Of a stretch of DNA of 39,719 nt, positions 23,854-32,983 are shown piece by piece (positions within the stretch are counted from its first letter, which is position 1; each line of letters starts with the position of its first letter). Both the position numbers and the translations under genes were made by a program. Origin of the DNA: Ignavibacteriales bacterium. GTDB lineage: Bacteria > Bacteroidota > Ignavibacteria > Ignavibacteriales > Ignavibacteriaceae. The DNA lies in NCBI GenBank assembly GCA_003141435.1, contig PLLW01000021.1, positions 34,772 through 74,490 on the forward strand, given 5' to 3'. Below the pieces are notes generated by a model. It was not told the origin of the DNA. It saw only the letters and a program-made list of their open reading frames with translations, and did no database searches.

Positions 23854-24510
23854 TTAAAATATATTCCTTTCGTCTATTTCTAATCCGTAAGCTGATTTGG
23901 CAACTGATAGCAGCTCTTTTACTCTTTCAGGAGAAAGCTTATTTTCGCCTCCCAGTAATTGTGTTATGAAAAGAGTTTTAGCTGTATGTTCGAGCTTTTC
24001 CATTTTATAATAAGCATCCCTTAAGGTCTTACCGAAAGTAACCGCACCATGGTTTTGAAACAAGAGAGCCCAGGCATAATCGATATATGGCTCCATGCTT
24101 AACGGAAGCTCATCAGTTGAGGGAGTGGAGTATTTACATAATGGCACCTTGCCAAGCGTTAATAACACCTCAGGGAAAACCGGTTCTGTTAATCCTTTAC
24201 CAGCTGCAGCAAAAGCTGTTGCATAAGTGGGATGGCAATGAACCACTGCTCTTACTTCCGGTCTTTTTGCATAAGAGTAGAGATGAATTTTATACTCGGT
24301 AGATATCTTCCCTTTCCCGTTTATAATTTCCCCGGCAAAGTTGATTTCCATAATGTCACTTTCTTTGACATCCCCTTTACAAACTCCAGATCTTGTAATC
24401 AGGATTGAATTATTTTCAGTAATAACGGAAATATTTCCATCGTAAGCTGAAACGAATCCCTTTTCATAAACCTTATGACAGATTTCTACAATTGCATTTC
24501 GGTCCGGCAT
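23854..24510 (-). CDS. Class II aldolase (L-fuculose-phosphate aldolase/ribulose-5-phosphate 4-epimerase family)
   Basis: A 218-residue zinc enzyme of the FucA/AraD fold. Residues visible: SAYDGNISV near 21-29 with the backbone-binding Asn, TRSGVCKGD near 39-47 for the substrate phosphate, Glu72 in KISTEYKIH as likely catalytic acid/base, and zinc ligands His91 and His93 (VVHCHPTYAT) and His154 (FQNHGAV). The family cleaves or epimerises phosphorylated sugars such as fuculose 1-phosphate. The substrate here is not assignable; a methylthioribulose-phosphate dehydratase or a decarboxylase-like member is the alternative. It overlaps the oxidoreductase gene by 25 bases and abuts ddl, so it is inside the metF-ddl operon. 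Confidence 0.88.
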   Translation of the reverse strand: MPDRNAIVEICHKVYEKGFVSAYDGNISVITENNSILITRSGVCKGDVKESDIMEINFAGEIINGKGKISTEYKIHLYSYAKRPEVRAVVHCHPTYATAFAAAGKGLTEPVFPEVLLTLGKVPLCKYSTPSTDELPLSMEPYIDYAWALLFQNHGAVTFGKTLRDAYYKMEKLEHTAKTLFITQLLGGENKLSPERVKELLSVAKSAYGLEIDERNIF

Positions 24511-25490
24511 TTACCTTCCAGCTGTTCCATTAATTTCAAATTTATCCATCCGTCTTCGCCGGTTACAAGAGGTTTCTGGTTATTCAGGAAGGAATTCTGT
24601 ACTGATTTAAGAAGATAAAAAAACTTATTCCCTCTTTTGCGGAAGGATTTTTTAGCTTCACCCTCAAGCAGGATAATTAGTTTAGCGGGTGAATTCTTCA
24701 CTCCGATTAAATTTTCGATACCAAGCGCACCTTTATGACCAAGAATCTCGATCCTATTAAAACCTTTTATATTATTATAAGAGACATTGAATGATCCATA
24801 ACCGCTTTCTTCAAATTTGACCATACCCATTCCGAAATCATCGACTTCACTTTTATAAATGATATTATCATATACACCATTTATAGAAGATATCTCCCCA
24901 CCGAAGAAACGGAGAAGATCAATCATATGAGTACCAAGATCTCTTAACGCACCCCCACCGCTTTGTTCCTTCTGAAACCTAAAGTTTGGACCAGGGGGGA
25001 AATCGATATTATAATTTACGCTTATTGAAACAAGCTTACCAAGTATCTGGCTATCGAGTAATTCTTTTGCTTTAGTAATTATAGGATGAAAACGAATGGG
25101 ATAGTTAATAGCAAATTTTACATTATTTATCTCGCAGGCTTTTACCATTTCCTCTGCCTGAATGGAATCCATCGCAATAGGTTTTTCGCAAAGAACATGT
25201 TTACCAGCCTTTGCGGCTTTAATGACCTGATCGTGGTGATGGAAGTTAGCGCTGGAAATATAAACCGCGTCAATATCTGATTTCAGAAACTCATCAAAAT
25301 TGCTGAAATGGTTAGGCACACCGAATTTATCTGCTATAGATTGAGCCCTTTCCAGATTGTTACTGAATACAGATTGGAGAGTACTTTTTCGTAAGAGAGA
25401 AAGAGTTGGAATGAAATTGAATTCGGCGTATCTACCAAGTCCTGCTACACCCCATTTCAGTTTTTTAATACCAGGTCTTCTTAATTTCAT
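24486..25490 (-). CDS. Gfo/Idh/MocA-family NAD(P)-dependent oxidoreductase
   Basis: A 334-residue sugar or inositol dehydrogenase-like protein. The Rossmann dinucleotide site is KWGVAGLGRYAEFNF near 13-27, then the segment AVYISSANFHHHDQVIKA. The family hallmark HVLCEKPIAM near 93-102 contains the catalytic-region Lys. The C-terminal alpha/beta domain begins FAINYPIRFHPII and has GGGALRDLGTHMIDLLRFFG near 178-197 with the expected Asp and His. The substrate is unknown. Direct coupling to a class II aldolase suggests the pair works on one sugar or sugar phosphate; that is an inference from order only. It starts six bases after metF. Confidence 0.9.
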   Translation of the reverse strand: MKLRRPGIKKLKWGVAGLGRYAEFNFIPTLSLLRKSTLQSVFSNNLERAQSIADKFGVPNHFSNFDEFLKSDIDAVYISSANFHHHDQVIKAAKAGKHVLCEKPIAMDSIQAEEMVKACEINNVKFAINYPIRFHPIITKAKELLDSQILGKLVSISVNYNIDFPPGPNFRFQKEQSGGGALRDLGTHMIDLLRFFGGEISSINGVYDNIIYKSEVDDFGMGMVKFEESGYGSFNVSYNNIKGFNRIEILGHKGALGIENLIGVKNSPAKLIILLEGEAKKSFRKRGNKFFYLLKSVQNSFLNNQKPLVTGEDGWINLKLMEQLEGKCRTEMQL

Positions 25491-25496
25491 TTTTAT

Positions 25497-26462
25497 TTAT
25501 GCTGTTTCCTTGAACAGTTTAAGCCTATTCATAAGCATTTTTACTGGTTTTGAATTCTGCATGATATAAAAGTGAACGCTGGGAACTCCATGATTCAACA
25601 ATTCTTCTACCTGTTTTGCCGCCCATTCTACACCAATATCGGTGACATGTTCTGTTTTAGCGGCATATATTTCATCAGCAAGTTGTTCCGGGATATTTAT
25701 ATAAAAATTACGAGGTATGTTAATAAGATGCGATTTGTTAGTAATTATTTTGAGACCCGGAATAATAGGGACGGTAATACCTTCTTTTCTGCACAAATCG
25801 ACGTAATCGAAATACACTTTATTATTGAAGAACATTTGGGTAACTATATAGTCAGCGCCCGCATCAACTTTCTCCTTAACAAACTTAATATCGGTTTTGA
25901 GATTTGGCGCTTCATAATGTTTTTCCGGATAACCACCGACACCGACACAAAAGTTAGAGGGTTTGGCATCCATGAGATTTTCTTCAAGATATTTACCGGA
26001 GTTCATTGCAGTAATTTGTCTTACAAGATCGGCAGTAAGATAATTAGCGCTTTTCCCCTCAGGCACAGGTTTTTCATAGCCGTTATCATCACCACGGATA
26101 GCTAAAACATTTTCTATTCCCAAATAGCTTAATTCAATTAGAAAATCCTCAGTTTCTTCGCGGGTAAATCCTTTAGTAAGAATATGCGGGATAGCTTCAA
26201 TGTTATATTTATTCTGAATCAAAGCACAAATTCCCAAAGTACCAGGTCTTTTTCTTTTAATTTTCTTTTTAATTCCCAAAGGAGTTTCTTCATAAATAAC
26301 TTCAGCAGAATGACTTGTTATATCTATAAAGGGTGGGCGGTATTTTATAATATCCTCCAGAACAGTCAATAAACTTTTGATATCTCCCCCCCGTTTGGGC
26401 GGAATAAGTTCAAAACTTATAAGAGGTTCAGTTGCTTTTGCTAAATGCTCTATTACTTTCAT
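25497..26462 (-). CDS. metF: 5,10-methylenetetrahydrofolate reductase
   Basis: FAD-dependent reduction of methylene-THF to methyl-THF, the methyl donor for methionine synthesis. The 321-residue TIM-barrel protein shows ISFELIPPKRGGDI near 15-28 (catalytic Glu in FELIPPKR), FIDITSHS near 45-52, HILTKGFTREETEDFL, NVLAIRGDD near 138-146, the FCVGVGGYPEKH segment near 191-202, VDAGADYIVTQMFFNN near 217-232 and PIIPGLKII. It is the first gene of a tight five-gene operon running through the oxidoreductase, aldolase, ddl and FtsB-like genes, with a candidate promoter just upstream. No S-box riboswitch is visible in its short leader. Confidence 0.96.
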   Translation of the reverse strand: MKVIEHLAKATEPLISFELIPPKRGGDIKSLLTVLEDIIKYRPPFIDITSHSAEVIYEETPLGIKKKIKRKRPGTLGICALIQNKYNIEAIPHILTKGFTREETEDFLIELSYLGIENVLAIRGDDNGYEKPVPEGKSANYLTADLVRQITAMNSGKYLEENLMDAKPSNFCVGVGGYPEKHYEAPNLKTDIKFVKEKVDAGADYIVTQMFFNNKVYFDYVDLCRKEGITVPIIPGLKIITNKSHLINIPRNFYINIPEQLADEIYAAKTEHVTDIGVEWAAKQVEELLNHGVPSVHFYIMQNSKPVKMLMNRLKLFKETA

Positions 26463-26487
26463 GTTGTTATTTAAATTATACGCTTTA

Positions 26488-26514
26488 CAAATTTAATATA
26501 TATTGCAAAAACAA
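26488..26514 (-). promoter_or_regulatory. Candidate promoter for the metF-ddl-ftsB operon
   Basis: On the minus strand TAAATTTG (26488-26495) is a perfect TAnnTTTG -7 element, with TTG at 26512-26514 sixteen bases upstream, three shorter than in P1. It lies 25 bases before the metF start. The poor spacing keeps this moderate. Confidence 0.4.
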
Positions 26515-26589
26515 AATAGTGATAATTTATAACTAATATTATACAGTATTGCTTTTATATGATGCTAATGGTAAGAATTTAATGGTGAA

Positions 26590-29049
26590 TCAGGGAGATG
26601 CAGCTTTTTTAATAGTCAAAATATTTTTATTCTTTCTTATTGAAGTTTCATCTGTTTTAATTTTAATATATCCGCCGTTAAGCCACATATTGCTCATATC
26701 CCTGTAGTGAGGGCTCATCACATTTCCGGATTGACCTGTTGTTAATACAAGATAAAACTCATCAGGGTTGGCAAAATCAAATATATAACGCATAGATGGA
26801 CCGACATTATTCTCGAAATCTGAATGACCAAACCTGGGATATTTTTTTATGCTTTCACTAAATGGATATTCTGTATTAAATATGGTGGTTCCGTCACCAC
26901 CAATTCTGAATGGACCGATATTGATATATTTATCGAGTAGTGAGGAAAACCCTGCGAATGAATGTTTAAATGTTGCTTTATGAAGGTCACCCCATTGCCA
27001 CATTTTAACATCTTTTCCATATTTATCTTCAAGTTCAGTTAAGGCATCGACCAGGCTTTTTCTTATTATTTCATTCCGCGTCTCAATTTGAGGGGTTTTA
27101 ACATCGTCCCACCAGGTGTTAGTAGAATCCTCAAGAACCTGCATAACGCTGCGGTAGGGAACATTTGGCATAAATACAAATTCATTAAAAAGATCATGCC
27201 CCATTTCATCATAATAAATATTCTTCAATAGATATTTAAAGAACACAGCATATATGGAAGGAACCTGGCTGTCTTCATTAAAATCGTAATTCCAATCTCC
27301 CAAAAGCTCGAGAGCAAGCTTAAGATTCTGATCAGTAATCTTTTTATCTTGGAAGGCATTCAGAATGTAAGCAGTAATCTTTTGCGCATAAGGAGAAACC
27401 TGGTCAAGTTGGTATTGTTCATAATCAGCGACAGAATGTTTTTCTTTAGAAGTAAGAAGCCGGGTGATTCTCTCAATTCTTGATGAGGGTTCCCATAAAT
27501 TAGAAATATGATATTTAAACTCTTTAACTGTTTTGTTATTAGCGGAGGCTATATAATGCTGAGGAGGATTGAATAAAGAGGGCAATTCAGACTGGGGGAC
27601 AAAACCTTTCCAGTCATATTTATCAGTAGTCCCGTCATAAACAAAAGTAGGAGAGTTATATTCTCTAATAGGCAACTTAGCGCCAAAGAGATATCCAATA
27701 TTGCCGGTCTTATCTGAGTAAACGAAATTTTGTCCCGGAACATTAAACATCTGTACTGCCGACTTGAATTCGTTCCAATTCTTTGCCTTATTTATTTTAT
27801 AGAATGCAAAGAGTTCATCGCTGAAATCATTCCCTGTCCATCTCATGCTTATGGGGGGAGAATTAAATCCTTTATCTTTATAAAGAATAGAATAAGGATG
27901 AATATCAGAAATAATAGGACCCCGGTGGGTAAGCTTTATTTCGAAATCAACATCCTGCTTATTTTTTACTTTAATTTTTTCTTTATAAGAGATTAAGTTT
28001 TTCCATTCCCCATTGTAAAGATATTTCTTTTGGGTAGAATCTAATTTTTCGACATAAAAATCGGCATCATCAGCCATAATATTGGTAAGTGCCCAAGAGA
28101 TATTATCATTTTTACCTATAACAATTCCGGGAACACCGGGTAAAGTGACCCCAGCACATGTTTCTTTACCACTTTTAATTACCGCAGCATACCATCTTCC
28201 AGGGGCACTATATTCAAGATGGGGATCATTCGCTATAATTGGTTTGCCGCTTTGTGATTTGGTACCATCCACTACCCAGTTATTGGACCCGATATGAGTA
28301 CCTGTCAATCCAATATACTCCCGGAAATCTCTATCTGTTTCTACAAGTCCCTGATCTATTGAGGATAACGTATTTAATTCAGAGGGTATTATATATGGGG
28401 CATTCTCCTGATAATTAGGAAGGATTTTTTTTACTTTATCTTCACCCAATTTCAGAACGAGATCTGAGAATGAAAAGTCAACCCACCAGCTTATATTAAG
28501 CTGCCAAGCCATCATTCTTATAACCAGAAGACTATGTTCAGGTTTCCACTCATAAGGATCATATCCGAGCACATCAAATTCAACCGGATAGTGCCCCTTG
28601 GCTTTTCTTATATAAAGGTTTACACCATTGGAATAGGCTTTAAGCAGATTGAGACTCACAGGGTTTAGTTTCTCAAGATTTTCCAAAGAATTTCTTTTCA
28701 AGCCAACTGTTAAAAACATTTTATCAAACGGAATGGCTTCTTGTCCAAGGATTTCACTTAGTCTTCCTTCACCAGCCCGTCTAGCAATGTCCATTACAAA
28801 TAATCTCTCCTGTGCATGAAGATAGCCCAATGCAAAAGCAGCATCTTCATCATTCTGTGCAATAATATATGGAACCGCAAGCGAGTCGCGATAAATCTCG
28901 ATATTATTAGAAATGTTTACGACATTTAAAACCCCCCGATATTGTGGAAGAGAGGCAGACAACATTTTATAAAATATGATCCCTCCTACAAAAAGAACAA
29001 GGACAAATGTTATAATTAGACTAATTACTATTTTTGACCAGCGAGGCAT
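26590..29049 (-). CDS. Penicillin acylase-family N-terminal nucleophile hydrolase
   Basis: An 819-residue Ntn-hydrolase precursor. An N-terminal membrane helix (about 6-28) serves as signal anchor. The alpha-chain region has PYIIAQNDEDAAFALGYLHA near 60-79 and RRAGEGRLSEILG near 90-102. The self-cleavage site is THIGSNNWVV, so Ser255 becomes the free N-terminal nucleophile of the beta chain. After it come SGKPIIANDPHLEY near 267-280, GVPGIVIGKNDNISWALTN and other family blocks. The family deacylates penicillins, cephalosporins or acyl-homoserine lactones in the periplasm; the true substrate cannot be told. It appears to be a single-gene transcript; 127 bases separate its end from metF. Confidence 0.95.
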   Translation of the reverse strand: MPRWSKIVISLIITFVLVLFVGGIIFYKMLSASLPQYRGVLNVVNISNNIEIYRDSLAVPYIIAQNDEDAAFALGYLHAQERLFVMDIARRAGEGRLSEILGQEAIPFDKMFLTVGLKRNSLENLEKLNPVSLNLLKAYSNGVNLYIRKAKGHYPVEFDVLGYDPYEWKPEHSLLVIRMMAWQLNISWWVDFSFSDLVLKLGEDKVKKILPNYQENAPYIIPSELNTLSSIDQGLVETDRDFREYIGLTGTHIGSNNWVVDGTKSQSGKPIIANDPHLEYSAPGRWYAAVIKSGKETCAGVTLPGVPGIVIGKNDNISWALTNIMADDADFYVEKLDSTQKKYLYNGEWKNLISYKEKIKVKNKQDVDFEIKLTHRGPIISDIHPYSILYKDKGFNSPPISMRWTGNDFSDELFAFYKINKAKNWNEFKSAVQMFNVPGQNFVYSDKTGNIGYLFGAKLPIREYNSPTFVYDGTTDKYDWKGFVPQSELPSLFNPPQHYIASANNKTVKEFKYHISNLWEPSSRIERITRLLTSKEKHSVADYEQYQLDQVSPYAQKITAYILNAFQDKKITDQNLKLALELLGDWNYDFNEDSQVPSIYAVFFKYLLKNIYYDEMGHDLFNEFVFMPNVPYRSVMQVLEDSTNTWWDDVKTPQIETRNEIIRKSLVDALTELEDKYGKDVKMWQWGDLHKATFKHSFAGFSSLLDKYINIGPFRIGGDGTTIFNTEYPFSESIKKYPRFGHSDFENNVGPSMRYIFDFANPDEFYLVLTTGQSGNVMSPHYRDMSNMWLNGGYIKIKTDETSIRKNKNILTIKKAASP

Positions 29050-29332
29050 GATTTAAGTTAATTACTTTTTATTATTTATCATTTATGCGTTTAGGGATCT
29101 TATTTAGAATTCACTCAATCAACCTTAATTTACTGAGTTTGTGAAGAAAGGAAGGAAGAAGCAAGTTATTATAATAACTAACAATAATGGATTTACGAAT
29201 TTTTTAAGTTCCTCCATAACCTGCTTCCATATATATATTTAATATATTAACTTAAATTTTTATTTTTAGATTTCAAACAAAAGCCGTTAATTAAATACTG
29301 ACATTTTAATTTTTATTAAAGTTGATATTATA
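29050..29332. other. Divergent intergenic region between the acylase and aspartokinase genes
   Basis: This very AT-rich stretch of 283 bases must hold promoters for both flanking genes. I found no pair with correct spacing; the best -7-like box on the plus strand is a TATTTTTA near 29260 without a TTG partner. No hairpin with a T-run and no small ORF stands out. Confidence 0.5.
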
Positions 29333-30535
29333 ATGATGAAATGCATTGTACAAAAATATGGCGGTACCAGCGTCGCAGATATTGACAAGATTAAACTTAT
29401 CGCAGAGAAAATAGCAAAGACAAAAGAAGAAGGATATAATATTGCAGTCGTTGTGTCTGCAATAGGAAAAACGACTGATCAATTAATTGAAATGGCGAGG
29501 TTAATTTCTCCCGATCCCCCCAAAAGAGAATTAGACATGCTATTAAGTACAGGAGAGAGAACTACAATGGCGCTGCTATGCATAGCTTTGCACGAATTAG
29601 GAATTGAAGCAGTTTCCTTGACAGGTTCACAGGCAGGAATTATTACAAATGATGTACATAATGATGCAAAAGTAATTGAGGTCCGTCCCTTCCGGGTACA
29701 AGATGAAATGGAGAAAGGCAAGGTAGTTGTTGTTGGAGGATTTCAAGGAGTGAGCTATCGAAGGGATATAACCACACTAGGACGCGGCGGATCGGATACA
29801 ACAGCAGTTGCTTTGGCGGCCGCTCTTAATGCTGATAGATGTGAAATATATTCCGATGTCCCCGGGGTATTTTCTGCTGATCCCTCTATAGTGACTAAAG
29901 CAGAACATCTTCCTGAAATTTCTTATCAGCAAATGCAGGAAATGAGTCTTGCAGGTGCAAAAGTAATGAATGCTGCGGCAATTCAATTTGCTAAAGAATC
30001 TAATATAGCTATATATGCAAGGAGTACTTTTGAACCAGGGAAAGAAACTATTATCAGAAGATTACCTACAGGAATACTGCAAGGAGTAAAAGCAGTTGTC
30101 AGTGAATTAGAAATAGTAAGAATAATATTATTCGGAAGAAACGCAGAGGATAATTTTAAGAAGATATTATCATTTTTCAGTAAAAACCAAATACCTATTA
30201 AAGAATTAAATTATTTTACTAATTCCGACAATAAGATTAATATTTCTTTTATTATTTCATATTCGAATATTTATGGCTGGGAGAAAGTAAAGGAACAATT
30301 ATTAAGTATGTTTCCAGAATTTATACAATTCGATGAATTATTTTCGACGATTTCCCTCATTGGAGAGGGCTTGACAAAAGATGTTGATATTCTTAATGCT
30401 ACGATTTCTTATTTAGAGCAAAACCATATAAAGATATATGGAGTAGTAACTACATCTTTCAGAATATCTCTTCTAATCGAAAGAGAGAAAATTAAAGAAG
30501 CAGTAAAATTTTGCCATAAAAAGTGGATAGAGTAA
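29333..30535 (+). CDS. lysC: Aspartate kinase
   Basis: Phosphorylates aspartate, the first step towards lysine/diaminopimelate, threonine and methionine. The 400-residue monofunctional form has the kinase domain (about 1-250) and two ACT domains (about 255-400). Motifs: [11 protein letters not shown] near 6-16, [14 protein letters not shown] near 39-52, LLSTGERTT near 70-78, GGFQGVS near 134-140, [16 protein letters not shown] near 146-161 and [12 protein letters not shown] near 173-184. The ACT part is more diverged, with [16 protein letters not shown] the recognisable segment, so feedback by lysine or threonine is likely but not specified. Two adjacent ATG codons (29333 and 29336) are possible starts. 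No homoserine dehydrogenase domain is fused. A YihY-like gene follows after 68 bases. Confidence 0.96.
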   Translation: MMKCIVQKYGGTSVADIDKIKLIAEKIAKTKEEGYNIAVVVSAIGKTTDQLIEMARLISPDPPKRELDMLLSTGERTTMALLCIALHELGIEAVSLTGSQAGIITNDVHNDAKVIEVRPFRVQDEMEKGKVVVVGGFQGVSYRRDITTLGRGGSDTTAVALAAALNADRCEIYSDVPGVFSADPSIVTKAEHLPEISYQQMQEMSLAGAKVMNAAAIQFAKESNIAIYARSTFEPGKETIIRRLPTGILQGVKAVVSELEIVRIILFGRNAEDNFKKILSFFSKNQIPIKELNYFTNSDNKINISFIISYSNIYGWEKVKEQLLSMFPEFIQFDELFSTISLIGEGLTKDVDILNATISYLEQNHIKIYGVVTTSFRISLLIEREKIKEAVKFCHKKWIE

Positions 30536-30603
30536 ATTAAAATTTGTATTAAAACATGAATATAATTTTTATTATCTTATTACATTATTGGTGGGTATAA
30601 TAT

Positions 30604-31488
30604 ATGGCTAAATCGCCTCAGTTTGCAAAATTTAAGATTTTTGTAACTCATTATCTCGGTGGGCTATATAAACGTGTTGATGATCATCACGTATTTCTTA
30701 ATGCGAGTGGTCTGGCATTTGAGTTATTTTTATGTATTATTCCTTTTATACTGATCATTTTCGCGGTTTTGGGAAGTATTCTTGCATCAAATAATATTCA
30801 ATACCAGATAAATCTTTTAATTGATACTATAATACCTTATTACGAGTATTCTGAATTTGTTAAGAAAATTATTTTTGCACGTATTAATGAAGTAATCGAA
30901 TATAAAACTATAGCCGGTATTATAGGCGGATTTGGGCTATTCTTTGCAGCAAGTGGTCTTTTTAGCAGCATGCGCACGATATTAAACCAAGTATTCGGAA
31001 GTACAAAAAATGTTAATCTTCTACTTGGAAAATTGCGTGATTTTGCTCTTGTTGTTATGGTTATTCTGATTTTCTTTTTAGCCACAATTTGCGCTCCTAT
31101 TATTGATGTATTAGCACAATCAGCCGGTCAATTCAACGAACTCGAATTTTTTAAGGCACCTATATTTCAACATTTCTTTCTTACTTTACTTTCATTTACT
31201 ATAATTTTTCTGGTTTTTTCAGTCCTATATATAACTGTACCATTAAAGAAATTAAGAAAACGGGCTATTATTGTAAGCGCTTTTTGGGCGGCATTACTTT
31301 GGGAAACCGCAAAGCAGTTATTTGGTTATTATCTTTACCATTTTTCCTCATTTGGTAAGATATACGGAACATATGCTTTAGTAGTAGTAGTAGCATTCTG
31401 GATATATTTTTCTTCAGTAGTTTTTATAGTAGGAGCCGAGATCGGAAAGTTGTTTCAGGAAAGGCAGGATCCAGCTAATTTACATTGA
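30604..31488 (+). CDS. YihY/BrkB (UPF0761) family inner-membrane protein
   Basis: A 294-residue protein with about six membrane helices. Family features include the N-terminal HHVFLNASGLAFELFLCIIP block near 23-42, where the family usually has an Ala-x-Ala-Phe-like motif. They also include the FAASGLFSSMRTILNQVFG segment near 115-133, LYITVPLKKLRKRAIIVSAF near 207-226, and the C-terminal YGTYALVVVVAFWIYFSSVVFIVGAEIG near 256-283, given here as the most conserved part. The role is unsettled; an early claim of RNase BN activity for the family was withdrawn in favour of another gene. It converges with ftsZ, with 208 bases between them in which I see no convincing terminator. Confidence 0.9.
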   Translation: MAKSPQFAKFKIFVTHYLGGLYKRVDDHHVFLNASGLAFELFLCIIPFILIIFAVLGSILASNNIQYQINLLIDTIIPYYEYSEFVKKIIFARINEVIEYKTIAGIIGGFGLFFAASGLFSSMRTILNQVFGSTKNVNLLLGKLRDFALVVMVILIFFLATICAPIIDVLAQSAGQFNELEFFKAPIFQHFFLTLLSFTIIFLVFSVLYITVPLKKLRKRAIIVSAFWAALLWETAKQLFGYYLYHFSSFGKIYGTYALVVVVAFWIYFSSVVFIVGAEIGKLFQERQDPANLH

Positions 31489-31696
31489 AAGTTTGATAGC
31501 TTTATAATCATTGAAGGATGATCTTCATTTCAAGGATCTGTTAACATTCAATTTATGAGTTTATTCAGAAGAAGTTAGCAGTAGCTCACCTCGTCATCAT
31601 AATATTGCCGAACTTATTTTAACTAAAAAAATATGACAGTATAGTTTTATTTATTTATTGCCTATTAAAAATAATTACTAAATAATATTTTACCAA

Positions 31697-32965
31697 TCAA
31701 TCCATTATCATCCTTAAAAATGAAGAACTGTCTTCTTCCTCAGAATTAGTCTCCTCTTTCTTATTATCCTTATCCCTTGCCCAGTTGTATCTTGACGATT
31801 CAAAATTAAACCCGGTTTGGGGTGCTTCTTCTTCCTTATCAATGGATGACTTAGGACTTTTTACTCTTAAGATAGTGGGGACTTCAAGATCTTCAGTATC
31901 AACATCTTTGGGTTCCATGAAATTAAAACCACCCCTGAAGAATTCCTTTTCTTTTGGTTTGGCAGTTATTGATTTCCCTTTTTCGGAAAATGCCTGATGG
32001 GAACCTTCAAATCCAGTAGCTATAACTGTATAAGAAACATAATCGTTCATCTCTTCTTTTCTTACACATCCAAAAATAACATTAGCTTCTTCGCCTGCAG
32101 CATCAAAAATAACATTATTACCTTCATTTATTTCCTGCATAGTAAGGTTACTAGAACCAGTTACATTTAACAGTACGCTCTTCGCTCCTTTAATATTGAT
32201 ACCTTCCAACAGAGGACTGGAAATAGCCTTTTGCGCTGCTTCAATAGCTCGGTTCTCTCCGCTTGCTATACCGCATCCCATTAATGCTTCTCCGCTTTGA
32301 TTCATAACTGACCTTACATCGGCAAAATCGACATTTATTAATCCTTCGACAGTTATGATATCTGCTATTCCTCGCGTTGCCTCATATAATATTTCATTTG
32401 GCTTATCAAATGCAGCAAAAGCGTTGGTATTAGGATCAAGAATATTGAGCAATCTTTCATTTGGAATTACAATTAAACTATCAACGTATTGTTTTAACTC
32501 TTGTATTCCCTGCTCGGCATTAAGCATGCGTTTTTTCCCTTCCCATCTGAACGGTTTGGTAACTATTCCAACAACAAGAGCTCCAAGGCTCTTTGCGATT
32601 GATGCAATAACCGGGGCTCCTCCTGTTCCAGTGCCTCCTCCCATTCCAGCAGTAACAAAGACCATATCACTACCTGAAAGAACTTCTGTTATCCTTTCTC
32701 TGTCTTCTTCAAGAGACTTTTTTCCAACATTAGGATCCGCTCCGGCGCCTAATCCTCTTGTTATAGTTGAACCGACTTGTATCTTATGGGTTGCGGTACT
32801 GCTGTTAAGAACCTGTGCATCGGTATTAATGGCAACATATTCTACACCATTTAATCCTTTTTTTATCATGCTTTCAACAGCATTACATCCGCCCCCACCA
32901 ATACCTACAACTTTTAGAACGGCCGACATGGTTTTTTCTTTGTCGAGAGTAGCGAATCTGGTCAT
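31697..32965 (-). CDS. ftsZ: Cell division protein FtsZ
   Basis: Tubulin-like GTPase that forms the Z ring. The 422-residue protein has VVGIGGGGCNAVESM near 19-33, the GTP-binding signature GMGGGTGTGGAPVIA near 110-124, VIPNERLL, NVDFADVRSVM, and the T7-loop and C-terminal GTPase regions. A roughly 90-residue acidic/basic linker follows, and then the C-terminal peptide SSSFLRMIMD, a variant of the usual (D/E)IPxFLR sequence that binds FtsA and ZipA-like partners. The start at 32965 is fixed by a strong AGGAGG. It is the last gene of the dcw cluster, 18 bases after ftsA. Confidence 0.98.
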   Translation of the reverse strand: MTRFATLDKEKTMSAVLKVVGIGGGGCNAVESMIKKGLNGVEYVAINTDAQVLNSSTATHKIQVGSTITRGLGAGADPNVGKKSLEEDRERITEVLSGSDMVFVTAGMGGGTGTGGAPVIASIAKSLGALVVGIVTKPFRWEGKKRMLNAEQGIQELKQYVDSLIVIPNERLLNILDPNTNAFAAFDKPNEILYEATRGIADIITVEGLINVDFADVRSVMNQSGEALMGCGIASGENRAIEAAQKAISSPLLEGINIKGAKSVLLNVTGSSNLTMQEINEGNNVIFDAAGEEANVIFGCVRKEEMNDYVSYTVIATGFEGSHQAFSEKGKSITAKPKEKEFFRGGFNFMEPKDVDTEDLEVPTILRVKSPKSSIDKEEEAPQTGFNFESSRYNWARDKDNKKEETNSEEEDSSSFLRMIMD

Positions 32966-32969
32966 GTAA

Positions 32970-32975
32970 CCTCCT
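32970..32975 (-). promoter_or_regulatory. Strong ribosome binding site of ftsZ
   Basis: AGGAGG on the minus strand, four bases before the ATG. Most genes in the window have weak or no Shine-Dalgarno, so this near-perfect site suggests high translation of ftsZ relative to ftsA and ftsQ. Confidence 0.8.
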
Positions 32976-32983
32976 GGTTTTTT

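Noticed and set aside
19262-24510. A bacterial microcompartment for fucose or rhamnose breakdown (EutN-like protein plus class II aldolase)
   Set aside because: The two genes are 4 kb apart in different, oppositely oriented operons, and no hexameric shell protein, aldehyde dehydrogenase or kinase is present.
25572-26105. A 177-residue open frame on the plus strand, antisense to metF
   Set aside because: metF is complete with all family motifs on the other strand. The antisense product has no recognisable motif, its composition is biased towards Phe and Ile, and it lacks a ribosome binding site.
31489-31696. Bidirectional terminator between yihY-like and ftsZ genes
   Set aside because: Only weak inverted repeats (TGAAGgatgatCTTCA near 31515) without a following T-run on either strand.
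32355-32969. A 204-residue open frame on the plus strand, antisense to ftsZ
   Set aside because: It is a shadow of the conserved ftsZ codons; the product is rich in Pro, Ser and Thr with no domain, and it runs opposite to a highly conserved gene.
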